Assembly (NCBI GenBank): GCA_002682825.1
Contig: NOKP01000016.1
Location: 530,591 to 594,590, forward strand
Reading direction: 5' to 3'
DNA length: 64,000 bases
Origin: Neonectria sp. B-13
Taxonomy: Eukaryota; Ascomycota; Sordariomycetes; Hypocreales; Nectriaceae
Part shown: positions 11,284 to 22,797 of the stretch, one piece after another
How positions within the stretch are numbered: position 1 is the stretch's first letter
Layout of the letters: each line of letters opens with the position of its first letter
Position numbers and translations under genes: made by a program
Notes under the pieces: generated by a model
Databases searched by the model: none
What the model was told of the DNA's origin: nothing
Seen by the model: the letters and a program-made list of their open reading frames with translations, nothing else

Positions 11284-12784
11284 TGTCGGAGGAGGAGAGC
11301 AGGAGCCGGGACTCGCGTGCACATTTTCCCCGGTAAGAAAGACTTCAAGAATCAAACCCACACAGAGAGAAGAAGAAGAAAGGCAGCAATTAAAGAAGAA
11401 TCAAAAAGGGGACGGGGAAGGTGGGTGATGTATACGAATATGCGGAGGCTGCGTTGCGTTTTGCGTTACGTTGTTCTGTCTAGTCCTTCCCCCCCGGGAT
11501 AAGGCAGTGGCAGTGGAGTGGCTAGGGGACCACAGCCCGTGCAAGCCGCAGCAAAGGGTCGCGGGATGGCCTGGGATTGGTGGGCTGGGACTTGGGCTCA
11601 GCGAGCGGTGCCTCCACCGGGCCACTGTAGACCGCTGGAGGACCCTGTAAATCGGTGGGCTCCAGTGGGCCAGGGCGCTGTGGAATTATTCCCGGAGGTG
11701 CGCTGTCCAGTCGGGCTCTCCACTGCCTTCGGTGTCCGCTTGACCTCCTGAGTGCCGACACAGTTGGGGCTGAACTTGAGAGAGGCAATGGGGGAGTTAG
11801 TTATGCAGGGGCGCGGATCCGTCGAGTTGGCACTGTAGATAACTTAGAGATATACAAATAGGTGACAGAGGTACCTCGAAGAGCTCCCGGAACTGTAAAT
11901 ACGCCCAATAGAAGCACATCGATGCAAGAACAAAGCAACTCAACGCCATGTGGCCTTCAAGTCCCATTTACTCCCAATTCAGTCCTCAATAGACTCCCGA
12001 CATCCAAATATGAAGCCTCCCTATTTACCACCTCGTCGTACATAATCTCCTTGTCAACTCTGAAGCAACGGGTAAATAGTGTGGTCCTCAGTGCGTCTAC
12101 TCCAGCGCCTAGTTAGTCGTAACATGTCTCTAATGTCCGCGTACCCCGTCCCGATTGATTGGGCCACGGACCCGAGAAATAGGGGTCCGGGCACAGGCAA
12201 TATTGTCCCCTTCTACTTCTGATCAGCCTGTTCTCTTCAGACTGGCCAGAGAACTCCGACGGTTGCAAGGACTCGCCATATTCCCAGACATACCTCCGAC
12301 ACAAATTCACATTCCAGTACGAGAAAGAAAGGGGCTCTGGAAAGATGAGGCCAACGCAATGTGCTGCGCTCAAGGCTGCTGCTTCTTCATCTCCTTCTTC
12401 GGTTCTATAAATACACAGCGGCGTCTTGCCGTGGCTCTAGGGCTTCGAGAGATTCTTTGCAGCTCGGTCCTATATACATCTTCTCGTCTTGTTGTCCTCC
12501 ACCAACCCCTGAGTTGGGTATCATGTATTGTCGGTGTAATCCTCCGCGTCACACCACCCGTCCCATCATTCCACCTGGCCTCAGCTCGCTGCGGAGATTT
12601 GACTTCACCAAAAACCAAGTCCATCCGTCTATGCGGGGCCCGAATTCTCCAAGCACAAAACACCGTCGTGCATCCATCTAGTCGGGGTTCTGTCGGTGGT
12701 GTATTTCTTTCCTGTCGTTTCCTGGGTGAAAAAAGATCGCAAAAATGGCAGTATTAAAAGAGTGTAATGTCTCGCTTGACCCGT
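11284..12784. other. intergenic
   Basis: Upstream of the AVT transporter (minus-strand leader and promoter near 11.3-11.6 kb) and downstream of the aspartic protease. ORFs are short and without recognisable domains. Nothing else seen. Confidence 0.5.
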
Positions 12785-14519
12785 CTAGGCCATGAGAGCG
12801 AATAATGTTACTATACAGAAAGTGAATGTGTAGGGGGCCTGTGTCAGGGGCCCGCCGGGTGCTGAAGAGTCTTTTGTGCTGGTTGACTTGCTCGTCTCCG
12901 AGGTGGTAGTGCCAGTGGCAACCGATTCCTTGCCGAGACCTAGGTCTGCCGCCTCTGTTGCCGTGGTTTCTGGGAGTGCGCTCACAGTACTCTCAGTACT
13001 TTCGGTGCCGTACGACGTCTTAGTCGCCTCGCTAGAGTCCTTAGACGATGATGACGTCTCGGACGAGCCGCTGCCAGAATCACTCGTGATAACGGGGTTG
13101 GCGAAGCCTAATCTCAGGTCAGCAATCACTTCAAGTTTCAATTCTGGAGCAGAAGAGAGCTCATACCGATACGTCGCTTGTCTTTGTCAAAGACCGCGTA
13201 CACATTCTTGATGAACGTATCTCCGAGGAGCCAAGCTCCCTTGACAACTTCGTGGCCATAGACGTTGCTAGTGCAGGTTCCCGCCTTGCTCTTGGGCGAG
13301 ATCCAATCCTTGGGGGAGATCACGTAGTCAACGCCAGAAAAGGCAATTGTCAGGTTCTTGTCGCTATCACACGGCACGGTCCAGGTCGCGTCGTCCGAGC
13401 TCTGTGCTCCCGGAATGAGGCTGTGGACTTTCTTGACGGATTCGGGAGGGCCAAAGATGAACGAGGTGCCAGTATCGATGTAGCTGTCAAGTCCGCTGAC
13501 CCCCGCCCTCTCGCCGTTGTAAGACACGTCGTCCATCTGGATGATCCAGTCGTCGCCCTCTCCAAGCGAAGTGTAAGTAATATCGCCACTGTACTTGTCC
13601 TCGTTTGCGGTGCCAAAGCTGATCTCGCCCTGGTTGGTGCCGTCCGAGGCTCGGTTGAGAGCGATGCAGAAGATGTTCTCGTCGAGCTCGTCGGCGTCGG
13701 CCACGGTTTCAAGGAAGTTCTCGTTGACGCCTTCGTTCAGGGAAAGGCCCAGGATGCCGTCAAATGCAAATTGAACGAATTGATCCGAGGTTGTCGTGGC
13801 AAGGCCAAACTGGTACTTGAAGCTCATTCCTGCCACGCTGAATGTGTCCTTGGCCAGCGTGCCGCTGACCTTGCCGGATCCATAGGCAATACTGAAATCT
13901 TCGGTAGACGTCTCCAAGGTGTCCGATTCGTCAGGTCCAAACAAGTTATGCAAGGCGCAAGCGTCGCTTTCACACTCTGAACTCATGACCCAGCTGGAAC
14001 CAGCGCCCGTGTCGATAAGCATGTACAGCTTCTTCTTCTTGGAGCCAACCTCAACTTCGACAAAGTATGAGTAGTCGGTGCCATCTTGGTCAACCCCTGC
14101 ACTGAACTTGCCGTCGGTTTCGTCGGCCTCCATGATTTCATAGACATTATCCCGCTTTAGCAGGGCATCTTCGACAGGAGCATTCGGGAGGTGTCGTCCG
14201 GAATATTTGGTTGCTAATCGAGCGGCCTCGCGGGCTGCTCTCTCGGATACTGGTTGGTTCGTCTAAAGGATCGATTAGGTTAATGCAAGGGTGGCAGTGT
14301 TGGTTGACCTGCAGTGCGACTAACCTGTGTAGTCCTCTGTTTGATGTCGAAACGCACTCGGGGAACACCGTTTTCCTCAACACTCCTCCGGTCTTCACCA
14401 GACAGTTGTGAACGCTTCTCCTGCTCGGCTTCCTCACGCCACTTGGGAGTGTACGGCCAGAAAGCATGTGCGGATGAGGCCCATAATGCCAGGTTCGCCA
14501 GCAAGACGGCTGAACGCAT
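12785..14519 (-). CDS. GPI-anchored yapsin-like aspartic protease
   Basis: Three exons (14519-14325, 14262-13167, 13107-12785) join across 62- and 59-nt introns to about 537 aa. An N-terminal signal peptide (residues 1-19, ending SAHA) is followed by a propeptide with basic sites (KR, near residue 105). The A1 pepsin fold has both catalytic motifs, LIDTGAGSSW and YIDTGTSF. After the fold comes a Ser/Thr-rich linker of about 90 residues and a hydrophobic tail (TFTFCIVTLFALMA) preceded by small residues, the layout of a GPI attachment signal. Yapsins act at the plasma membrane or cell wall on secreted and wall proteins. Upstream lies a 4-kb gene-free interval. Function is inferred from family layout. 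Confidence 0.93.
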
Positions 14520-17500
14520 GTTGGAGGGGCGAAGAGGCGGGGAGGATCAAGGGGTCCTCAAGGAATTGTATGTCCTCGAGACGGGTGGATGTCGATGATA
14601 TACCCGTGGACGTGGGTGGACCAGTGGAGGAGGCAAACAAGACTTGGGACTGTGACGCAAGTTGAGGAAGCCAACCCGTCGCGGATTGTCTTAATGCGGG
14701 CCGGTCAACGCAGATCCAAACAAGGAGGAGGTCCGACAAGCGGCTGGCGCGATGTATTAAAGGATTAGAGATTAAGAGGCCGGCATCGCTCTAGAGGAAC
14801 GACACGACACGGGTGGATGCGAGCAGACACAAGCAACAGAGCATTCGTAAGTGGACAAGCAACGGCAATAGGCGCGGCGGATGCAGACGGTCGCGGGCTG
14901 GGCTGGGCCTTCCAAACAGAATGCGTAGACAGACGAGACGACTGGGCGACAGACAGGTCAGGGATCGAGAGGCGGAGGTACCGGGATGCTCGGGGCGAGG
15001 GCGCGCGATGTGGAGAGGCTGGACAAAGCAGGGGAAAGAACGAGCGGCAAGAAAAACAAAGAGACGGAGATGCAATGATGCGAGAGGACGACTAAAACGA
15101 GACAAGCGGAGGAGGTGGCGAAGATGGGGAAGAAGGAAAGAGGGGGGGGCTTTAGAGAGAGGGAGCCCGGAATATGGAGGAGGAGGAGGAGGAGAGAATG
15201 GAAAGGTGTGGTGGATGGACTGACTGTGGAGGGGGAGGAGGTGGTTCAAAGGGACCTACATTAGTCGTACAAAACAACCCAAGGGACCAATTGCTCCCAG
15301 CCTACGGTAGTACCTGGGATGGACGGTTCAGATACCAAGCCAGCAGCCAAGAAGGCCCAAACCCTCCAGATTGCTGCTTGGAAGGGCGCTACGAAATGCA
15401 ATCCTGGTCAACCACCAAAGCCCTCCGGTTAGCACAAGCTCGTACGGCTTGCAGTGGTGGCGCTGGAGAGCAGCTAACTACCACGAGACTACGGACAGGG
15501 GGCAAAGCGATGGGCAACTCGCAAGTCGCAACCCCTGTGGCGTCGAGGAGCCGAGGCCGACCATGACGATTGCCGGTGGATGTGGATGGATGATTCACGG
15601 TCCCCTTGGATTCCTAGCCCGTCAACAGACAGACCGACGCAGGGAGAGGCCGTGTTTCGAGACACAACAGACGAACGAGACGACGGCAGCGAGTTGGACA
15701 ACGGCACGGGACCGCCTAGTCCAGGGGAGCAGAGCAGACGGAGCAGGGATGGCGTCCCCAGGGCCCACGGGCTCCATGATGGCTTGCGTTGATCCATTAG
15801 CCATTGTCCATTATCCGGCTGGCGGCTGGCGACTTGGCGAGCATGCCAGAGCCAGAGAGCCAGGAAGAGTCGAGTCGAAAAGAGCCAGGCACAGACTCTC
15901 TTCCACAGCCGGTCCGTCGGGGGCTGGCTGATGGGGCTCCATTCACTCATTATCTGGAGTAGTACCGCCTGCCCATCGACGGCCCTGAATGGACGGGCGC
16001 CGCATGTTCATCTCTCGCGCAGGGATGAGCCGCCCGCTGCTCGTCGTGGTGGCTAGCCCGTTGCGGCCATGAGAGTCGAGGCCCCATGGCGCGCCAGCGG
16101 CGAGGAGCCAGGGCATATCCTTGGCACCCTGCCTCCATGATGATGCGACGAGGCGAGTTTACGGTGCGGCGGCGGTGGGCGAGCGAGCTTCATCCCCAGT
16201 CAGGACGGATGGAACTCGGTGCGTGCAGCGACGGTAGGTATCGGCCGAAAAAGGTCGTCTTGTCGTCTGCTGGCCTGCTCGTATTCAAGGTTCATGCTTA
16301 CACGCAGCGAGAATAAAACCTCCCCTTCCCGTGCTTCCCATGTGGCTCTCTGTCCTTGTCTTTGTCCTTGTCCCTGTCTTGGGTGTCTTTTTCTGACAAC
16401 ATCCTCTCGTTTAGCATCCAGCTTGCCGCCACAGGCAATGCATCGAAGTGCGTCCCCTGACAATAAGCAAGCAGGCCATGGGGCACACAGAAGTCCCCGA
16501 TTCGCGATATGCCATGCTTCGTACCTGACATGGTCGATCTCCCTCGCCGTGAGCTGTCCTACGTAATGGACGAGCAACCAACACCATCCATCACCCGCCC
16601 GCCAAAGCGCAGAGCCCTTCCTCGCCTACCAGCTTCACCACGACCGAAAAGACCTCTCTCCACAGTGACGCTTTCAATGGACACGCGCAATGGGGAAGCT
16701 CAAATCCCCCTGCAGCTCGCCCCTGGACCATGCCATGTCGTATCCACCGCCCAGCTACCAAAAGGGACGATCGGGCTTCAGTGCTAGCGGCTGGTTAGCC
16801 AGGTCTCAGCGACATCCCAGCAGCGCCCCGGCCATTGGCGGCCAGCTCGGGAAGCCATCTCAAGCAGAAGTCAGTCAAGCTCGGATTCGAAACTCGCGCG
16901 GCCGGCTCGAGATGTGGTGATGTAAGTATTTGTATATTGATACGCATCTACGCCTCATAGAACCATGCCGGAACGCCACCACGCGGAATGGCTTGGCTGC
17001 TCAGGACCAACCGTCAAGCCCGACCTCATCTCCTCCCCTCCGATCATTATGTCCCCGTCGTGTCGACGCGGCCACGGCGCCCTCAGAGCCCGATCGTCCG
17101 TGGTACTCCGCCTTTTTTATGGTTCTGCTACGTACGAGGTTTTTTGTCGCAAGTACCGCATCATGGATAGTTCCGAATTGGGATCCCGCAAAGCCCGGAC
17201 CATCTCCAGCATTCGGTTGCTTATTCCGGCTCGATGCAACAATCCGGTGTGACCCGTTCTGGCCGCGTCGCTGCGCCGAGACGGGCATGGAATGATCTGA
17301 TCAGGGCCCCGGGAGTCTACCGTAAATATGGACCTGGGGCTCTTCCCGACCGGTTCATGGCAGGTTTTGAGGCATTGCATGTGAAGTAAGCCTACCTGAA
17401 TGTGTTGTGAGCCCCGTCATGCAAGGAGAAAGCATCTTTGCTGAGACATGTCAAGCATAACGCGCAAGCATAAAAGCCAAGCATCAAAGCTGCAGTCTCA

Positions 17501-18581
17501 GGGACCCAAACACGAACTGTCAGAGGCACAGGTGACTGGGCCAGTCAACGGTCAGAGACAGGAACCCTGTCGTCCTCGACCCTACTATGTACCTTGTGGC
17601 GTGCGGCCAACGACTCCCTGGCTCAGGACAAGCATGAGGGAACGAAAGCAGAAGAGCAGCCAGGTTCATCAAGACGGATTTGGATGCGATTCATAGTGAC
17701 AGTAGTCCAAGATTATATCAGAGGACCCAAATACAGCCTCATTTGGTTCGGGCTTTAGTGCGGACCATCAACGAGGGCTAATGCTCGAACCCTTTGGCTT
17801 TAACAGCCGTTCTAATACCTAAAGCTGAGGAAGCCATGGCACCAGTCCTTGGCAAGGAAGCCATAATGAGTACTTACATAGTATCTCCTGGGAACATGAG
17901 TTGCGTGCCGTTGCACCCTCACCAGCATCCATCTCATCTTGTCCATCACCATCAAACAATCATCTCAACAGTGATCAATTCACCCATGAGCAAAAGATAG
18001 CTCTAGCACGCGCACATGATCACTGATGAAACAAATCCGCAACCCCTAGAATCTAGATCCAGAGAACCCCCCGTTGCCCGCAGATCTTCCCATCCTTGGC
18101 AGAAGCCCTCCCTCCATCTCCATGGCGTTTAGTCCAGTGCAGCACCATCCTCCTAGTCCGTCGATCAATGGCCGCATGGCAATTTCGCCGCAATACTCTA
18201 ACGAAACCCGTCCGCGCGCCACCCGTTCGTCGTCATCTTAGATAAGGAATTGCTTTCTCGCTCCGACAACTGCGAAAATCGCATTTGGCTATACATGGTT
18301 CGTCGGTTCAAGAGGGGACACTCGGCGGATGTACGTGTGTAGGTATTCTGCGCTCCATGGGATCGTCATTTTAATCTACACCAGAAATTGGCCATGTTCA
18401 TTGTGCAGCCGTGGCATTCCTCGACCCCAGCATATAATACCAAAACATGGCGTGCGGCTTGTTGCAGAGCTCCCCGTGATGTCTTATCCTGAAGCTTGTC
18501 TTGGAATATGAAGCATTGAGTCATTTCGCCGCCTCAGTCCTCCGCCAACGACTCCATTCCGGTGTCCAATACTCCCCAGTT
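14520..18581. other. 4-kb gene-free interval
   Basis: No ORF reads as a conserved protein on either strand. On the minus strand 14.5-15.25 kb is pyrimidine-rich, which suggests a long leader for the protease gene. GGA-type repeats occur near 15175-15195, and a degenerate GTCCTTGTC tract lies near 16343-16380. An untranslated RNA cannot be excluded. No tRNA B-box-like site was found in it. Confidence 0.45.
16343..16380. repeat. degenerate GTCCTTGTC tandem tract
   Basis: Repeated units of the form TGTCCTTG/TCTTTGTCC are visible over about 40 bases. Simple intergenic repeat. Confidence 0.5.
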
Positions 18582-19568
18582 CTAAGGGAGCCATCGCTGC
18601 GCCGCCTCCAGCGTGTGTCTCTCCTGACTATCCACCGCTGCTGTCTCCCAGAGCGTCGTCAGCACCCGCGTAAACTCTCCTCGGTCGTGATCAGTGAGAA
18701 GTGTCGAGGCCGTGACCGTGTATCGAAGAAAGTACCAGACCGACTCGTTGCGCCACCTGAACGACTCGGCTAGCTGGAGTGTCTCGCGGAATATCGGTTG
18801 TGTCTCCGCTTGGTGCTTCTCGAGCAAGAACATGAGGAACTGCCAGCCGGAGATGTCATCGTGGTGTCCGAGGGACCATTTCTTGACCGCAGTGATTGCC
18901 CTTGTTATTGTCTCCACGTGTGCAGGAGACTCTGTGGTAAGGGTGCCGATCAGGTATCTAGCATGGCACCAGGCGTAGTAGTTCCGGGGATGTCGCTCTC
19001 CTGATACCATAACGACTCTCTTGAGGTCATCTTCGACAGTGATGTTGAGTCCTTGGGTCTTGAACTGTTCCATCAACCATCGTCGGTGGTTCCATAGAGT
19101 AGGGGACTTGGTATGGCGATGGAGGCGGCTTGTGAGCAGACTGTCGACAAGATACTTCTCGTTCTTGAGATAAGCTGTGATATCATCCTCGTCGCGTATT
19201 CTCTTTTGTAGGAGTCTCTTCCTTGTGTTGGCGGCAGTTAGATATTCGGGATCCATCAACAGTATGACCGCCGTGGCTCTCAATACCACTTCGATTAATC
19301 CGTCTTCATGCTTGCCCTGAAGATGTGCTCGTAAGATCTGTCGTGCAACAATGAATGCTTGCACTAAACGGAGCTTCGGTATCGCAATAGCATTCTCGTC
19401 CCGTAATAGAGTCGTGTTTGGATCGAAGATGTGATTGTGCCCCAGCAGCTCAATCTCTAGAAGCTCAACGGGGGGTTGGGCAAGAGCATTTGATATTTCG
19501 TCAAACACAGCTTGGTGGTTTCCATGTTTAAGAGCCTCCTTCACGTGCTTGTCGAGTGCCCTCGACAT
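18582..19568 (-). CDS. prenyltransferase alpha-repeat protein, PTAR1-like
   Basis: Single exon, 328 aa from the Met of MSRALDKHVKEAL. It shows protein-prenyltransferase alpha-subunit repeats: NHRRWLMEQF, YYAWCHARYLIG and ESVWYFLRYT are the W/Y-containing helix pairs of this superfamily. The protein is closer to the PTAR1 type than to the FNTA/RAM2 or BET4 catalytic-complex subunits, but this is judged by eye. PTAR1 family members pair with a beta subunit as protein prenyltransferases; a catalytic role here is unproven. An in-frame Met at 19715 would add 49 residues, but the Met at 19568 fits the usual compact N-terminus. Divergent from GET1 across 283 bp. Confidence 0.82.
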   Translation of the reverse strand: MSRALDKHVKEALKHGNHQAVFDEISNALAQPPVELLEIELLGHNHIFDPNTTLLRDENAIAIPKLRLVQAFIVARQILRAHLQGKHEDGLIEVVLRATAVILLMDPEYLTAANTRKRLLQKRIRDEDDITAYLKNEKYLVDSLLTSRLHRHTKSPTLWNHRRWLMEQFKTQGLNITVEDDLKRVVMVSGERHPRNYYAWCHARYLIGTLTTESPAHVETITRAITAVKKWSLGHHDDISGWQFLMFLLEKHQAETQPIFRETLQLAESFRWRNESVWYFLRYTVTASTLLTDHDRGEFTRVLTTLWETAAVDSQERHTLEAAQRWLP

Positions 19569-19851
19569 CTGGACGACGCAATATGAGATGATGGAGTTGA
19601 CGCGTGAGTGAAAGCGGACGGTATAGGGTAGCCGAATTGGTGTGGAGGGGTTAGCAAAGCGGCGGAGCCAGGCCCATGCAATGTGTCGGGGCGATGACAT
19701 GGCAGGCCAGACCACGTTGGCAAACCACCGAAATCACCACCACCACCCTCACGAGCACATCTCGGCCTCACGATCTCCAAAATACCCGCGCAATGCGAAA
19801 CTAGCCAGCAGTCGATTTCTCACACTCTCGTCTACGCCCCTCGCTACCGAA

Positions 19852-20618
19852 ATGCCCTCCCTTCTCGTCGCCATCTTCGCCGTGGAGCTGGTGGTCAACA
19901 TCATCAATGCCATCGGCGCCACGACGATCAACAACCTGGTACAGTCTTCTGCGGCGCCCGAACCCGCCATCTTCTAACAACCCGCAGCTATGGACTCTGA
20001 TCAACTTCCTCCCCGTCCCGACGTCCAAGGCCGCCGGTGAGCAGCGCAAGCTCCAGGCCGACTACCTCAAGGTCCGGCGGGAGCTCACCGGCACCAGCAG
20101 CCAGGACGAGTTTGCCAGGTGGGCGAAGCTGCGCCGACAGCACGACAAGCTGCTGGAACAGTTGGAGGCGAAGAGTACGTGGGACCAGGACAAAAATAAG
20201 CACATGACATACGTAAACACACACTGACAGATGTTGCCGCACAGAGAAGAGTACCGAAGCCGCGCGATCCCAGTTCGATACCTACCTGACTGGCGCCCGA
20301 GTGGTGCTGACCCGAGCACCGCAATATTTCCTGCCGTTCTGGTTCGCCACGGAGCCCATGTTCTGGCTGCCGCACGGCTGGTTCCCCTACTATGCGGAAT
20401 GGATTCTGTCCTTCCCCCGAGCACCCATCGGCAGCGTCAGCATTGCCTCGTGGCAGCTGGCATGCACCGGAGTCATTGCCCTGTTCAGCGACCTGTTCAT
20501 GGGCATCATCGGCCTGGTGCTGGCTGGACAGCAGAAGGAGGCGGTGCCTGTCGCGGCCAAGCCCCAGACCGAGAAGAAGAACGGCGAGGCCGTAGCTGAG
20601 GAGAAGAAGGAATTATAA
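19852..20618 (+). CDS. GET1: GET complex subunit Get1 (WRB/CHD5 family)
   Basis: Three exons (19852-19938, 19988-20174, 20245-20618) join in phase to 215 aa, the usual Get1 size. A hydrophobic N-terminal segment begins MPSLLVAIFAVELVVNIINA. A cytosolic charged coiled coil follows (LQADYLKVRRELTGTSSQDE, then FARWAKLRRQHDKL). Two further membrane segments and a Lys/Glu-rich tail complete the protein. Get1 with Get2 forms the ER receptor that releases tail-anchored proteins from Get3 for insertion. In the second intron two AG acceptors lie 14 nt apart; only the downstream one (exon from 20245) keeps the frame into KKSTEAARSQFD. Confidence 0.95.
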
Positions 20619-21405
20619 ACGGGCGGGCATCATGCCCATGGACAGGCAGGTTTACATAGCTATTTGCATGGAATGGAAAAAGTAATTGAACCAGACCAAT
20701 TGCAAAGCACTTCTACGAGGTGGTGATGGAGTGTATCTCTTTGATATAATTTGACGCAAAGTTCTTCATTGCTGACGCTGAGACTTTGTAACACGACAGA
20801 GAATGACCCTTGGCAGGGTATTTGGGGATCGATCTAGGCTACTTTTTGACTTTCGCGGTCAAGGAGAGAAGATCGCGAAAGCTTCGAAAGTGCCAACTGG
20901 GGGAGACATCACGGGGAGGGAGAAACGAGACGGAATGACAATGCGTGTGATTAGCTATGCTGTTGAGCTTGAGCTCTAGAAACATGGTGAAATGAGTAGA
21001 AGGAAGGAAAGAGGGGTGGAAGAAAGGGCAGCTCGCCGACAGGCGCAATGCTTGTCTGCTGTTGTGGTTGTTGAAGAAGAGTGAAAGGAAGAAGAACGAA
21101 GAGAAATCGAGTTTTCGCGAAAGGAAGAAAAGAGAAACACCGGCCCCACTTTTGCATTGTGCCCCCACATTCTCCCGGGCCCTGGCGTTGGCTGGCAGTT
21201 GCAGCCTTGTTCTTTAGCGCCTGTTTTTCTTTGGCGGGCAGTGACGGAAGTGACGTTGTCAGCCTCGTGGGATTCGCTGTCATTGCAACTTACAACCGTG
21301 TCCATCTCGACGGCGACAACACGGCGACGGACAGAACCCAGAAAGCGACGTGAGTGAGATTGTTGGATTACACGACGAAAGACAAACCAAAGGACCGTCG
21401 TCAAC
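20619..21405. other. intergenic
   Basis: Holds the GET1 3' region and the promoter of the next gene. On the minus strand 20.85-21.15 kb is CT-rich, yet no minus-strand gene begins there. Nothing further recognised. Confidence 0.5.
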
Positions 21406-22529
21406 ATGGCAATCCCTTGGGACTCGTAAGTTCCTGTCTTCTCGCTGCCAACTAACATCACCGTCGCTAACCAATCTGTCCGCCCACCAGCATCCGCTCC
21501 CTCGCCCTCTTCTTCGGCCCCATCCTCATCCCCAAGGCCATCGGCTACTACCGCTCGCTGCGTGCCGCCTCCGCCGCCCGCAACGCTCCGATCCAGCCCG
21601 TCCCTGCGCGCATCCGCATCGTGCTCGCGTTGCTGGCCGGCCTGGCGCTGGCCTGCCTCATCAAGACGCTCTCGCCCTTCGGCCCCGAGAACCTCTTCCT
21701 CGCGACCCAGAGCCGCCTGCAGATCCCCGTCGACGTCCTCTTCAACCGCGTCGCCGCCAGCCGTCCCCTGTCCCTTACCGACGAGCGGCTGCGCTCCCGC
21801 TTCGTCAACCTAGAGAGCCGCCTGCTCTACCTCCAGTTCGGCCCTGATGTCATCGCCCACTGCCCGTTCTGCTCCGCCGACGAGCCCAAGAGCTACTTCT
21901 ACTATGCCCTTCCCTCACTGCTGTGGCCGCATATTGCGAACCTCGCCGTCGTCGCCGTCGTGACGTCGCCGTCCCTCACTGGCCGCTACGGCTCCCAGTG
22001 GCGCTCCCTGGCCACCATCGCCGCCTGCGTGCTCGGCGCCCTCGACGTCTGGTTCGTCAGCTCCTACAACTACCAGGCCAACTCCCGCGCCCTACGCCTG
22101 CCGGACGTCAACTTCTTCTTCTGGGACCTGCGCGTCTACCGCCTGCTCGCGCTCGCATCCCTTGACGCCCTCCTCGCCTGGGTGCTTTACCTGTCCTCGA
22201 CCAACCGCGCCTTCGTCGAGGCCCCCTCAGCTGCTCAGCGAGTCGAGACGGCCAGCCGTGCCATGCACCTCGTGCGCAGCAAGCTGAGTGCCCTGGGCAT
22301 TGTCAAGAACACGGCGTTGCGGGACGAGGACCTGCGCTCGCGCAGTCAGGCTTACTGGGCTCACGAGGTGCGCCTCATGCGCGAGGTCATGGAGGAGCGC
22401 GAGGTGATAGAGGGCGTGAACGATGCGCTGGGCAATCGCATCGATATCCAGACTATCACGAGGGACGCCGAGGCGTACGCGCACAATGTGTTACAGCCAT
22501 TGCAGCCGGCGTCGGCCGATGGCAGTTAG
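21406..22529 (+). CDS. conserved fungal multi-span membrane protein
   Basis: A 20-nt first exon (21406-21425, MAIPWD) splices over a 65-nt intron to exon 2 (21491-22529), giving 352 aa. The N-terminus is hydrophobic (LALFFGPILIPKAIGYYRSL). Further membrane segments lie at about residues 45-65, 140-160, 165-185 and 210-230. A cytosolic-like, charged C-terminus follows. A Cys motif, AHCPFCSADEP, sits before the middle membrane segments. The pattern looks like an ascomycete-wide uncharacterised family, but I cannot name a function. Convergent with RUD3, 268 bp between stops. Confidence 0.82.
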
Positions 22530-22797
22530 TGTAGTAGTGTCCCCCTTGCCGCAGCTATCCCAATCATCAAGAGAGCCTATTCGTACAAAGAATTCCCCCG
22601 CCCATCAATTGCTTGGTCGTCTCGACACCTCCTGTGGCCAACCGACGTAGCTCGTCTTTTTCTTCAAGAACCATCAGAAACGTCCAGGATCCAGCAACCT
22701 TCACGCTTCCACCTTCAAAACAAGCCCCAATCATTTCTTCTACGGCCGCCGCGACTATCGCAGCCTCCCAGAATAGAGCCCAACAACTCATTCAACA

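Noticed and set aside
10489..11502. 337-aa frame on the + strand across the AVT transporter gene
   Set aside because: Antisense shadow of the transporter's first exon; Asp/Ala/Val-rich pattern is a by-product of GC-rich codons.
13252..13980. 242-aa + strand frame over the aspartic protease
   Set aside because: Antisense shadow of the protease exon that carries both DTG motifs.
14813..15249. Opposite ORFs of 136-152 aa upstream of the protease gene
   Set aside because: Composition simply reflects a pyrimidine-rich minus-strand leader; no domain or start context.
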